Positions 55,489-64,000 of a DNA stretch of 64,000 nucleotides are shown one piece after another. The notes beneath the pieces are model-generated. The model ran no database searches. It was given only the letters and a program-made list of their open reading frames with translations, and was not told the DNA's origin. The position numbers and the translations under genes were made by a program. This DNA is from Barnesiella viscericola DSM 18177 (GTDB lineage: Bacteria; Bacteroidota; Bacteroidia; Bacteroidales; Barnesiellaceae): assembly GCF_000512915.1 (NCBI RefSeq), contig NZ_CP007034.1:1054001-1118000 (forward strand), given 5' to 3'. The stretch's first letter is position 1. Each line of letters begins with the position of its first letter.

Positions 55489-57234
55489 CTATTTCGAAAT
55501 TTTCTTGTCCTTTTTTATTTTTTCTATACTTCGTTGGGAAAAATTTTTTAATTCGATTTTCCACACCACGGCTCCACAGGCTGGAATCGCAGTAGAGAAC
55601 GGGGTGTCGGGCGAGAGTTCCTTTGTGGCTTTTTCGCCGCTTATCAGCTCGGTCGATTCGTATTGCCCGGCTGCGATTTTCATCGTATCGAAGGCGTGGT
55701 CGGGCAAGTTGATGGCGACCTCGGCGGGGTGGGTATCGAAATTGACGGCAATAACCAGCAGCTCGTTGCCGTATTTGCGCAGGAAGGCATAGTGGCGATG
55801 GGGATTGAAGCGGGGGTTCTCGCCGTTGACATACATCAGGTCGAAGAAACTGCCCTGCCCCACGGCTTTTTCGCGACGCCCTATGTTGAGTATCGTTTTA
55901 TAGAGGTTGCGCAACCGCTTCTGCCCGGGGGTTAGTTTGGCTACCGAGCAGCGACCGCCGTCGTACCATTGACGCACGGCGGGTACGCTCCAATAGTCGA
56001 AGATGGTGGTGCGGCCGTCGTGTCCGCTGAATCCTTCGACATCGTCGCCCCGCTCGCCCAACTCCTGCCCGAAATAGATCATCATGGGGCCGGTGCTCAT
56101 CATCGTGGCAACGACCAGTGCCGGAATGGCCTTGTCGGCATCACCGGCAAAAAAGGGTGAGGCGAAGCGTTGCTCATCGTGATTTTCGAGAAAGTTGAGC
56201 ATGTGCCCCCCTATCCCGTCGACAGCTTGCCAGCAGTAGGTGAGTTGTGCCGCCGATACCTGATGGCACAGCACGCCCCGCAACTTGTCGTAGAGACCTA
56301 CCTTGTCGTAGAGGTAGTCGAATTTGCCCTTCTCGATGTAGAGCCGATAGAGGCTCTGGTCGTAAATCTCGGCGATGAAGAGGACGGCGGGATAGCTCTC
56401 CTTCACCCGGGGAATGGCCCACCCCCAGAACTCGACGGGTACCATGTGAGCCATGTCGCAGCGGAAGGCGTCGATACCTTTGCCGCACCAGAAGAGGAGT
56501 ATGTCGAGCATCTTGTGCCAGGTGTCGGGTATGGGATCGAAACAGAGGCGATGACCGCCCATGTAGTCGACGCCGTAGTTGAGTTTCACCGTCTCGTACC
56601 AGTCGTTCTGGCTGGGGAAGGCCCCGAAACAGTCGTTGCCGGTGGCCTTGGCGGGGTACTCAAAATAGCGGTCGTCACCCTCGCCGATGTAGAACTGGGG
56701 CGAGAAGGCTTGCCGGGGTATGTAGTAGAAATTGTTCGAGGGTGAGAAGTGCTTCTCCTTATCGTCGTGGGCTCCCAAATCCTCGACGCCCTGCGGAGCG
56801 GCATCGGAGTGGTATTGCCGGGCCACGTGGTTGGGTACGAAATCGAGTATCACCTTCAACCCGGCCTCGTGGGTACGGGCCACGAGAGCTTCGAACTCGT
56901 GCATGCGATTAAGCGGATCGACGGCCAGGTCAGGGTCGATGTCGTAATAGTCCTTGATGGCATAGGGCGACCCGGCCTCACCCTTGACCACATACCGGTT
57001 GTCGGGGCGAATGCCGTAGCGGGAGTAGTCGGTCTTGGTGGCATGCTCGATGACACCGGTATACCAGATGTAATTGGCTCCCAGCTTCTTAATCTCCTGC
57101 AACACCTTGGGGGTGAAGTCGTTCAGCTTGCCCGAACCATTCTGCGCATAGGTGCCGTTAGGCACACAGGATTCGCAACAGTTGGAGAACAGGCGGGGAA
57201 GCACTTGGTAGATAATTATTTTTTCGTCGGTCAT
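55489..57234 (-). CDS. GH13 alpha-amylase family enzyme
   Basis: A 581-residue cytoplasmic glycoside hydrolase (no signal peptide). The four GH13 regions are visible: DFVPNHV near 135, GIDAFRCDMAH with the catalytic aspartate near 255, FIAEIYD with the acid/base glutamate near 290, and FLENHDEQR near 355. The substrate is probably an alpha-glucan or maltodextrin, but the subfamily is not clear. The C-terminal beta domain ends in a lysine-rich tail. It lies 18 bp after the patatin gene. Confidence 0.92.
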   Translation of the reverse strand: MTDEKIIIYQVLPRLFSNCCESCVPNGTYAQNGSGKLNDFTPKVLQEIKKLGANYIWYTGVIEHATKTDYSRYGIRPDNRYVVKGEAGSPYAIKDYYDIDPDLAVDPLNRMHEFEALVARTHEAGLKVILDFVPNHVARQYHSDAAPQGVEDLGAHDDKEKHFSPSNNFYYIPRQAFSPQFYIGEGDDRYFEYPAKATGNDCFGAFPSQNDWYETVKLNYGVDYMGGHRLCFDPIPDTWHKMLDILLFWCGKGIDAFRCDMAHMVPVEFWGWAIPRVKESYPAVLFIAEIYDQSLYRLYIEKGKFDYLYDKVGLYDKLRGVLCHQVSAAQLTYCWQAVDGIGGHMLNFLENHDEQRFASPFFAGDADKAIPALVVATMMSTGPMMIYFGQELGERGDDVEGFSGHDGRTTIFDYWSVPAVRQWYDGGRCSVAKLTPGQKRLRNLYKTILNIGRREKAVGQGSFFDLMYVNGENPRFNPHRHYAFLRKYGNELLVIAVNFDTHPAEVAINLPDHAFDTMKIAAGQYESTELISGEKATKELSPDTPFSTAIPACGAVVWKIELKNFSQRSIEKIKKDKKISK

Positions 57235-57252
57235 ATCGTAGGGGAATCGGTT

Positions 57253-58068
57253 TTATCTATTCAGTTCGTTGATTTTTGGGGCTCGTTTGCCGGTGAAGAG
57301 TTTCATCGTCTGCTGGTATCCCACGTTGGCAATGTCGCGCAGGGCGTGAATATCAAACACGGCATAACGGGCCGCCTCCTTCATGGGGATAAAGAGATCG
57401 CACAGTTTCATATCCTCGGTCACATTGCTCTTGGACATGAAGCTGTATGAACGGGCGGCAATGTCGACAATCGACTGCTTGTAGCGCTTGTTGACCAGCG
57501 GGCTCACGTTGATGCCGATGACCGTATCGCACTCGTTGCGTATGGGAAAGACGGGCAGATTGCGCAGCACACCCCCGTCGACATAGTGGGTGCCGTCGAT
57601 GAGCACGGGCGGGAAGATGATGGGGATACTGCACGAGGCGGTGACCCGCTCGGCTATCGAACCCGAACGCCACACCACGTAAGTGCCGTGGTCGAGGTCG
57701 GTGGCGGTCACGACGACCGGGATTGAGAGCTCCTCGATATTCTTTGCCCGCAACGACTTCTGCAAGAAATGCTTGAAGCGGTCGATTTTGAAAAATCCGG
57801 CCCGGGGCAACGTGATTTCGGCCAGGTCGTTGAACGAGAGGCCCGAGAAGAGGTCGAGAATCTCGTCGGGCGAATAGCCGTCGGCATAGAGCACGGCGAT
57901 GACGGCACCGGCACTGGTGCCCGAGATGATGTCGGGACGAATGCCCAACTCTTCCAATGCTTTCAACACGCCCACATGGGCAAACCCTTTGGCTCCACCG
58001 CCACTCAGCGCAAGCCCCAGCCGATACGGGCGAATCTCTACCGGTAGATTTGCTTTTGTTGCTGCCAT
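57253..58068 (-). CDS. Patatin-like phospholipase, RssA type
   Basis: A 271-residue soluble patatin-family lipid hydrolase without signal peptide. It has the oxyanion loop LSGGGAKGFAHVG near residue 25, the nucleophile elbow GTSAG near 55 and the DGG aspartate (HYVDGGVLRN) near 175. It resembles RssA/YlbK-type proteins. The frame opens at 58122, but ATG 58068 is preceded by a TATCTTCG -7-like box (58100-58093) and gives the normal N-terminus. It probably leads an operon with the GH13 gene; the functional link is unclear. Confidence 0.9.
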   Translation of the reverse strand: MAATKANLPVEIRPYRLGLALSGGGAKGFAHVGVLKALEELGIRPDIISGTSAGAVIAVLYADGYSPDEILDLFSGLSFNDLAEITLPRAGFFKIDRFKHFLQKSLRAKNIEELSIPVVVTATDLDHGTYVVWRSGSIAERVTASCSIPIIFPPVLIDGTHYVDGGVLRNLPVFPIRNECDTVIGINVSPLVNKRYKQSIVDIAARSYSFMSKSNVTEDMKLCDLFIPMKEAARYAVFDIHALRDIANVGYQQTMKLFTGKRAPKINELNR

Positions 58069-58284
58069 TTCGTTTCGCTCTGTTTTTCCTGCGAAGATAC
58101 TATTTTTCAAGAAGCTCGCCAAATATCGGCCCCTTCCTCCTCATCGGTGAGGCAGACCGCCCCAGTTCGCACCCCCGCACGGTTCCAGAACAGAAAAAGG
58201 GTCGCACCAAGCGAGTGTCACGTCTGGAACGGCCCCGAATCGTATGGAAGAAGCATCACGGCCAACCCTCTTTCGACCGCCGAG

Positions 58285-59820
58285 TTACCGTTGCGGCTCG
58301 ACGGCTTGCAGACGCAGAATCTTGACTCCGGTATTGCCCAAGTTGGTCATGGCCATACCGATGTCGGCCCCGACGTAGGTGGGATCGCAAATGAGGTATT
58401 TCTCGCCGTCGACCTCGACGTTACTGCCCGTGGTCTTGGGGTTGTCGAAGTGCACGGCCGTGGCCAGATGCACACCGGTGTAGTAGACGAGTACGACTTT
58501 CATGCCCAGCAGATTTCTCACCAGTTGCGCAAACAGCACGGCCCGGTCGTCGCAGTCGCAATAGGCCGAGACGATGGTCTCCTCGGCAAAATTCCATTTC
58601 TCGTAGCCATACTGGTCATCGTCGGTCTTGTAGCGGAACGAACTTTGCACCCAGTGCAACAGGAAATTAACAGCCTCTTCCTGCGACTTACCGGCGATTT
58701 GCGGCGTGAGTTGCTCTTTCAGGCTGCCGAACGTAACCCGGTCGATGGGTGCGCTGGCATAAATCGAGAAGTCGACACAAGGATACGACTCGTAATATTT
58801 CACCCGGTTGCGGTTGTAGTCAATCTGATAGAGACGATTCTCAAAGGTCAGCTGCTGGGTCTCTATGTCGTTGGAGAGATTGGGCAGACGGTTGACGGCG
58901 AGATTCATGACCCGGCCGTCATTGCCATATTCGCTCGCACTGGTCTGCACCTTGGAGAGAACGCGATGATGCGGGTTTATCACATAGTAGCGCACCAAGC
59001 CGTTACGCTCCGTAATGTTGAAAAACGAGGTATTCGCCAAGTTGGTTTCGGTAGCCAGCAAGAGCAACAGGTCGGATTGCGAGCGGCCTATCTTGGCCTT
59101 GTAGCCCAACTGGTTGAGCATGAATACCTTGAAGATGACCGACTCGTTCTCGGTTCCTCCCGGGAGATAGGCTTTGAACAGGGTTCCCATCAACTGGCAG
59201 ACGCCCCAGTCATCGAGTTGCAGTTCGTCGATCAGCCGTTGTACATCGTCCAGCCACAACGACACGGGCATGGCCGACAGGGCTGTCCAATAGTCGGCCA
59301 CCGCCTGTTCCGATACTCCCGACAGATGTCTGCACGACCCACCGGCAGCACTCACCTGCACCCGGGTACCGTAGAAATCGGCCGGAATCATCTTCTTCGA
59401 CTCGACTACCGGCACCGGTTTGAGATCGGGTTTGGGCTGATCGGGGGTGACCGTGACGGGATCGGGCTTGGGCTGCGGCAGCGGTTCCACCTCGACTACC
59501 GGCACCGGCACATCGGCTACCGGCACACTGTCGCTCGGGTCGTACACCGGCGGCTCGGGCATGGGCGCAAAACTGCGTTCCTGCCTCAACAGGTTGAAGC
59601 TCCCCCACGTCTTCTTCAAGAAATCGGCATACTGTGCATTGATCGAATCGCGATAATGGGCCATATCGGTCTGTCGCTCCTTGACAAATTCCCTCATGCT
59701 TGCCAACTGTTCCCGACGGAATCGAGCCATATCCTCGGCCATACTCTGGGCAAATACATCTCCGCTCGACAAGGCAAGCGCACACAAGGCGGCTGCCACC
59801 ACTTGTTTTTTCGTTTTCAT
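58285..59820 (-). CDS. Exported transglutaminase-like cysteine protease domain protein
   Basis: A 511-residue exported protein with a signal peptide to DVFAQS. Residues 25-75 form a charged helix. A proline/valine-rich linker (PVPVVEVEPLPQPKPDPV and onward, about 75-130) follows. The C-terminal half ends in a transglutaminase-like core with YCDCDDRAVLFAQLVRNLLG (catalytic cysteine), HLATAVHFDN (histidine) and LICDPTYVGADIG (aspartate). These proteins may act as peptidases or cross-linkers in the periplasm. The frame opens at 59877; ATG 59820 starts the signal peptide. Confidence 0.85.
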   Translation of the reverse strand: MKTKKQVVAAALCALALSSGDVFAQSMAEDMARFRREQLASMREFVKERQTDMAHYRDSINAQYADFLKKTWGSFNLLRQERSFAPMPEPPVYDPSDSVPVADVPVPVVEVEPLPQPKPDPVTVTPDQPKPDLKPVPVVESKKMIPADFYGTRVQVSAAGGSCRHLSGVSEQAVADYWTALSAMPVSLWLDDVQRLIDELQLDDWGVCQLMGTLFKAYLPGGTENESVIFKVFMLNQLGYKAKIGRSQSDLLLLLATETNLANTSFFNITERNGLVRYYVINPHHRVLSKVQTSASEYGNDGRVMNLAVNRLPNLSNDIETQQLTFENRLYQIDYNRNRVKYYESYPCVDFSIYASAPIDRVTFGSLKEQLTPQIAGKSQEEAVNFLLHWVQSSFRYKTDDDQYGYEKWNFAEETIVSAYCDCDDRAVLFAQLVRNLLGMKVVLVYYTGVHLATAVHFDNPKTTGSNVEVDGEKYLICDPTYVGADIGMAMTNLGNTGVKILRLQAVEPQR

Positions 59821-60131
59821 CGTTTCCTGTTTTTCAGTACCCCTTTTATCGGCACAAAAATCTGTAAATTCATGCACTCAAACCGCCCTACCCCGGCAAC
59901 AACATATCATCACACTGGGCCGAACGGAATCTCCCTCACCGGGAGGGTTTCGACAAAGTTACGAAATTTATCAATTATAAACACTATTTATCTATGAATA
60001 TTCCACCAGTCCGATACTTGCAACTGACTTAATAAACCGGAGACAGTTTCTGCGCAATATCTTGTACCACCTCGTCTATTGCACAAAAAAGAGACGGCTC
60101 GGTATAGTCTATCTAAAAACTGTGTATCTCA
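59821..60131. other. Intergenic stretch, nothing recognised
   Basis: AT-rich sequence between the transglutaminase-like gene and the tandem promoters of the Sua5 operon. No open frame, hairpin with T-run or repeat could be supported. Confidence 0.5.
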
Positions 60132-60246
60132 TTTGCCACAGCCATCACCTTTTGCTATCTTTGTAGAAAATAGATAGCGGCTCGGCCTTGTCAAACTTGA
60201 AAACACCGTTTTCGTTTGCCACGGCTCTTACCTTTCACTATCTTTG
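60132..60246 (+). promoter_or_regulatory. Tandem promoters of the Sua5-sugar transferase-ClC operon
   Basis: P1 is TTTG (60132-60135), 20 bp, TATCTTTG (60156-60163). P2 is TTTG (60215-60218), 20 bp, TATCTTTG (60239-60246). They are 83 bp apart. P2 has the perfect inverted repeat GAAAAC-ACC-GTTTTC at 60199-60213, one base before its -33 box. P1 has a degraded version (AAAAAC-TGT-GTATCT) at 60115-60129. The leader after P2 is about 95 nt. Confidence 0.8.
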
Positions 60247-60347
60247 TAGACCTGCGAAGGGGCGAATGTGGCTGCGACAAGCAGTCTTAACGCCTATCCG
60301 ACGCAATAGAATAGAACGTATTATCGTATTAATAAAGAGGATTTACA

Positions 60348-60917
60348 ATGGGAATCAGCGAAGATATCAAGCAGGCTTGCGAGGTGATGGAGCGCGGCGG
60401 CGTGATTTTATACCCGACCGACACGATTTGGGGTATCGGTTGCGACGCGACTAATGCCGCGGCGGTGAAGCGGGTGTATGAAATCAAGCAACGAGCCGAC
60501 AGCAAGGCGCTTATCGTGCTCACCGACAGTGAGCCGAAGGTGGAATACTATGTGAGCGAGGTGCCCGAAACGGCATGGCAACTGCTCGACGTGGCGGTGA
60601 AACCGCTCACGATTATCTATCCGGGAGCCCGCAACCTGGCGCCTAACTTGCTGGCCGAGGACGGGAGTGTCGCCATACGCATCACGCACGAGGCTTTTTC
60701 GCAGGAGTTGTGCCGCCGCTTCAAAAAGGCGATTGTGTCGACATCGGCCAACATCAGCGGGCAGCCTTCGCCGCACAACTTCGCCGAGGTTTCGGTCGAG
60801 ATTAAAAATGCGGTCGACTATATTGTGGAGGCTCGCCGCGACGAGACGAAAGAGGCCGTGCCTTCCAGCATTATCAAACTCGAATCGGACGGTTCCATCA
60901 AGATTATACGCGAGTGA
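60348..60917 (+). CDS. Threonylcarbamoyl-AMP synthase (Sua5/YrdC/YwlC)
   Basis: Makes threonylcarbamoyl-AMP for the universal t6A37 modification of ANN-decoding tRNAs. It is 189 residues, so it is the single-domain YrdC type without the extra Sua5 domain. Conserved blocks are GGVILYPTDTIWGIGCDATN, IKQRADSKALIVL, LTIIYPGARNLA and STSANISGQPSP. The sugar transferase gene overlaps its stop by 4 bp (GTGA). Confidence 0.94.
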   Translation: MGISEDIKQACEVMERGGVILYPTDTIWGIGCDATNAAAVKRVYEIKQRADSKALIVLTDSEPKVEYYVSEVPETAWQLLDVAVKPLTIIYPGARNLAPNLLAEDGSVAIRITHEAFSQELCRRFKKAIVSTSANISGQPSPHNFAEVSVEIKNAVDYIVEARRDETKEAVPSSIIKLESDGSIKIIRE

Positions 60918-62326
60918 TTAACGGCAGACGACAGACAAGACGGTATGTGTTGGGCGACTACCTGGCCTCGAACGTGGCCTGGTTCCTGTTCAACATCGTG
61001 CGCTTTCACTTCCCGGGTATTGTGGCGGGCGGATCGTTGAAGGCGTACCTGCTGTCGCTACGGGTAATCGAGGGTCAGATTATCTTCCCGCTGTTGATGA
61101 TGGGGGTTTATTATCTGTCGGGCTACTACAACCAACCGTTTTTCAAATCGCGTATCCAGGAGTTTGTACAGACGTTGGGGTCGGTACTGGTGAATACGCT
61201 ACTTATCTTTTTCATTGCCCTCATCAACGATGTGCTGCGCATCAGAATCGACAACTATGAGTTGCTGCTGTTGCTGTATGCCTTGCAGTTCGTTTGCGTC
61301 TACACGGTGCGGGCCGCCATCACGGGGAATGCCACGACGCTTATCCATCAGGGAAAGTGGCAATTCAACACCTTTATCATCGGGTGTGGCCCCAAGGCGG
61401 TGAAGCAGATGCGGGAACTGTATGAACCGCGGCAGGCTCTGGGGTATCGCATCGTGGGATTCATTCGGGTCAACGACGAGACGCCGGCTCCCGAGGTGGC
61501 CGACCGCACCTACCCTATCGAGGAGTTGCCCCGCTTGTGCCGGGAGATGAAGATACAGGAGCTGATTGTGGCTCCCGAAGAGGATAATCTGGTGGAACTG
61601 CACCGGCTCATCAATACGCTATATCCGCTCAACCTGCCCATCAAACTGGGTACCGACGAGTTCAACATCATCTCGTCGCGGGTGAGACTGACCAATATCT
61701 ACGGAGCTCCGCTCATCGACATGAGCAACTGTGCCATCTCGGAAGGGAACAAAAACATGAAACGGGTGCTCGACATACTGGTCTCGGCCCTGGCTCTGAT
61801 TCTGCTCTCGCCGCTCTTTCTCGTGCTGGCTATCCTCATCAAACGCGACTCAAAGGGACCGGTATTTTACCAGCAGGAACGCATCGGGTATCGGCACCGC
61901 CCCTTCAAGATCTATAAATTCAGGACCATGAAGGCTGATGCCGAGGAGGGAACGCCCCAGCTGTCGGAGGAGAACGACCCGCGCATCACCCGCATCGGAC
62001 GGGTATTGCGCAAGTACCGGCTGGACGAACTGCCTCAGTTCTGGAACGTGTTGAAGGGCGACATGTCGCTCGTGGGGCCACGCCCCGAGCGCGAATACTT
62101 TATCCGCCAGATTGTGGAGCGGGTTCCCTACTATGTGCTGCTGCACCAGATTCGCCCGGGTATTACCTCGTGGGGCATGGTAAAATATGGCTATGCCCGC
62201 AACATCGACGAGATGATATCCCGGCTGAAATACGATATTCTCTATTTGGAGAACATGTCCCTGCTGGTCGATCTTAAAATTATCATCTACACCATACGAA
62301 CCGTGGTGACAGGAAAAGGAGTGTAA
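60914..62326 (+). CDS. Undecaprenyl-phosphate sugar phosphotransferase
   Basis: A 470-residue polyprenyl glycosylphosphotransferase that loads the first sugar phosphate on the lipid carrier for surface polysaccharide. Four N-terminal hydrophobic segments (20-130) and a CoA-binding-like Rossmann region (about 150-260) precede the catalytic domain. That domain carries KRVLDILVSALALILLSPLFLVLAILIK, GPVFYQQERIGYRHRPFKIYKFRTM and DELPQFWNVLKGDMSLVGPRPE. The start is GTG 60914, overlapping the Sua5 stop. No glycosyltransferase cluster is next to it. Confidence 0.92.
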   Translation: MINGRRQTRRYVLGDYLASNVAWFLFNIVRFHFPGIVAGGSLKAYLLSLRVIEGQIIFPLLMMGVYYLSGYYNQPFFKSRIQEFVQTLGSVLVNTLLIFFIALINDVLRIRIDNYELLLLLYALQFVCVYTVRAAITGNATTLIHQGKWQFNTFIIGCGPKAVKQMRELYEPRQALGYRIVGFIRVNDETPAPEVADRTYPIEELPRLCREMKIQELIVAPEEDNLVELHRLINTLYPLNLPIKLGTDEFNIISSRVRLTNIYGAPLIDMSNCAISEGNKNMKRVLDILVSALALILLSPLFLVLAILIKRDSKGPVFYQQERIGYRHRPFKIYKFRTMKADAEEGTPQLSEENDPRITRIGRVLRKYRLDELPQFWNVLKGDMSLVGPRPEREYFIRQIVERVPYYVLLHQIRPGITSWGMVKYGYARNIDEMISRLKYDILYLENMSLLVDLKIIIYTIRTVVTGKGV

Positions 62327-62329
62327 TAT

Positions 62330-64000
62330 ATGACAGAAGACGAAGATATTGAAATAGAAGATACTCCAAAGACGGAGAGCCGAAACGACTTGATGATGCG
62401 CCTGCTGCTGTGGCGGGAGAAGCACATCAACGAGCATAATTTCGTATTGTTCCTGAGTTTCGTCATCGGAATCTGCACGGCTGCGGCCGCCCTGATTCTG
62501 AAATACCTCATTCATCTGATTCAGAACCTGCTCACCTCGCACTTCGATGCCGACGGGGCCAACTACCTCTACCTCATCTACCCCATTATCGGTATCCTGT
62601 TGGCGGGGCTCTATGTACGCTACATTGTCAAGGACGACATCAGCCACGGTGTCACACGCATACTTTATGCCATCTCGCAGAAGAAGAGCCGGCTGAAACC
62701 GCACAACATGTACACGTCGGTCATCGCCAGCTCCATCACCATCGGGTTCGGTGGTTCGGTAGGAGCCGAGGCTCCTATCGTGTACACGGGCGCGGCCATC
62801 GGGTCGAACATCGGGCGGCTCTTCCGCCTCGACCAACGGCTGCTCATGCTGCTGGTGGGCTGCGGTGCCGCGGCGGCTATCGCAGGCATATTCAAGGCGC
62901 CCATCGCCGGTATCCTGTTCACCCTCGAAGTGCTGATGATCGACATGACCACCACGTCGGTGCTACCGCTGCTCATCTCGTCGATTACCGCCGTAACGGT
63001 TTCGTATATCTTCACGGGCTACAATGCCGAGTTCAGTTTCGTACAGACCGAGACTTTCGAAGCCGCCCGCATTCCCTACGTGATATTTCTGGGAATCTTC
63101 TGCGGATTCGTGTCGCTCTACTTTACCCGGGTGATGACCCACATGGAGGACCTCTTTCGCAAGATAGGTAAACCGTGGAAGAAATTCATTTTCGGCTCGC
63201 TGGTACTGAGTCTCTCCATCTTCCTGTTGCCGCCGCTCTACGGCGAGGGTTACGGAGCCATCACCAGTCTGCTCAACGACGACTTGAAACAGCTGGCCGA
63301 GGGGAGCTTTTTCTATACCGAGAACGGCAACATGTGGGTGATGATGCTCTTCCTCGCCCTCATCATCTTGGTCAAGGTGCTGGCCACCAGTGCTACCAAC
63401 GGTGGTGGAGGTGTGGGTGGTACGTTCGCCCCCAGCCTGTATGTGGGTTGCTTCGCGGGCTTCTTCTTTGCCTACGTAATCAATCACAGCGGGATATTCC
63501 CCATGGAGTTGTCGGACAAGAATTTTGCCCTGATGGGCATGGCCGGTGTCATGTCGGCCGTCATGCACGCCCCACTGATGGCCATCTTCCTCACCACCGA
63601 GCTGACCGGTGGATATGAGCTGTTCCTGCCGCTGATGATTACCTCGGCCGTGGCTTATGCCACGATACGGGTATTCGAGCCTCACAGTATCTACACCATG
63701 CGTCTGGCCAAGAAGGGCGAGCTGCTCACCCACCACAAGGATAAGGCCGTGCTCACCCTCTTGAAGATGGACAGCGTCATCGAAAAGGATTTTATCGAAG
63801 TGCACCCCGACATGAGCCTGGGCGACATGGTGAAGGTGATTTCGCAATCGCACCGCAACATCTTCCCGGTAACCGACAAAGAGGGCATGCTGCTGGGTAT
63901 CGTTATTCTCGACGACATTCGCAACATCATGTTCCGCCCCGAACTGTACAAACGCTTCTATGTGCGCAAGTTCATGACCATGCCCCCGGCCAAAATCGAG
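62330..64000 (+). CDS. ClC-family chloride channel/antiporter with CBS domain, truncated by window end
   Basis: At least 557 residues of a ClC transporter, open to the last base. The filter region GFGGSVGAEAPIVYTG near 145 keeps the gating glutamate, although the usual GREGP reads GAEAP. GIFKAPIAGILFTLE near 190 and GGGGVGGTFAPSLYVG near 365 are further signatures. After the last helix (about 460) a CBS domain begins (IEVHPDMSLGDMVKVISQ). The gene lies 3 bp after the sugar transferase, in the Sua5 operon. Confidence 0.92.
   Translation, partial: MTEDEDIEIEDTPKTESRNDLMMRLLLWREKHINEHNFVLFLSFVIGICTAAAALILKYLIHLIQNLLTSHFDADGANYLYLIYPIIGILLAGLYVRYIVKDDISHGVTRILYAISQKKSRLKPHNMYTSVIASSITIGFGGSVGAEAPIVYTGAAIGSNIGRLFRLDQRLLMLLVGCGAAAAIAGIFKAPIAGILFTLEVLMIDMTTTSVLPLLISSITAVTVSYIFTGYNAEFSFVQTETFEAARIPYVIFLGIFCGFVSLYFTRVMTHMEDLFRKIGKPWKKFIFGSLVLSLSIFLLPPLYGEGYGAITSLLNDDLKQLAEGSFFYTENGNMWVMMLFLALIILVKVLATSATNGGGGVGGTFAPSLYVGCFAGFFFAYVINHSGIFPMELSDKNFALMGMAGVMSAVMHAPLMAIFLTTELTGGYELFLPLMITSAVAYATIRVFEPHSIYTMRLAKKGELLTHHKDKAVLTLLKMDSVIEKDFIEVHPDMSLGDMVKVISQSHRNIFPVTDKEGMLLGIVILDDIRNIMFRPELYKRFYVRKFMTMPPAKIE

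Overview
This 64-kb window looks like chromosome of a gut-type Bacteroidales bacterium. The evidence is the TTTG / TAnnTTTG promoters, a DUF3575–Mfa2–fimbrillin cluster, C-terminal domains of the type IX secretion (T9SS) class, a hybrid two-component (HTCS) regulator remnant beside GH3 and GH16 enzymes, and the methylmalonyl-CoA decarboxylase route to propionate. Most genes are moderately GC-rich. Three stretches are visibly AT-richer and look acquired: about 4.45-7.2 kb, the AraC gene at 42.2 kb, and 50.9-54.4 kb. A Barnesiella-like genus is possible, but the sequence alone does not prove it.

Layout: guaA (cut by the window edge), a CPA2 antiporter and an MgtC-like protein form a minus-strand operon (0-4.3 kb). 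An AT-rich operon follows (membrane protein, two GNAT acetyltransferases, zinc-ribbon/PPOX protein). It has a structured leader and sits between two nearly identical 50-bp repeats. Next come an acyltransferase, fabD, tatA-tatC, two tRNA-Arg(ACG), an outer-membrane patatin and serB (7-15 kb). A structured leader precedes a thioredoxin-like protein that lacks CXXC, followed by a DUF4924 gene, rfbD and prfC (15-19.5 kb). A fimbrial cluster (19.7-25 kb) has palindromic repeats in its spacers. A beta-propeller lipoprotein diverges from a LysR gene, followed by phosphoglucomutase, a C69 dipeptidase and an M23 peptidase (25-32.7 kb).

From 33 to 42 kb lies what remains of a beta-glucan locus. A five-gene operon of exported proteins (two beta-helix proteins, one GH16, two small modular proteins) is followed by a second, lipoprotein GH16. 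A sharp junction near 40,053 then joins the last 55 codons of an HTCS regulator to a GH3 gene that has lost its 5' end. The rest holds an AraC regulator, a DUF5131 protein, a complete methylmalonyl-CoA epimerase/decarboxylase operon, dnaK, an IS element that splits a small host gene (which can be rebuilt in frame), prs, a GH13 enzyme, a second patatin, a transglutaminase-like protein, a Sua5 protein, a sugar-phosphate transferase and a ClC channel that runs off the end.

The most unusual signals are regulatory and structural. A 15-bp inverted repeat, GAAAAC-N3-GTTTTC, sits 1-2 bp upstream of the -33 box in several unrelated promoters, some of them in tandem units of about 80 bp. There are also two uncharacterised structured leaders, the deletion junction in the beta-glucan locus, and a repeat family whose hairpin stems co-vary.
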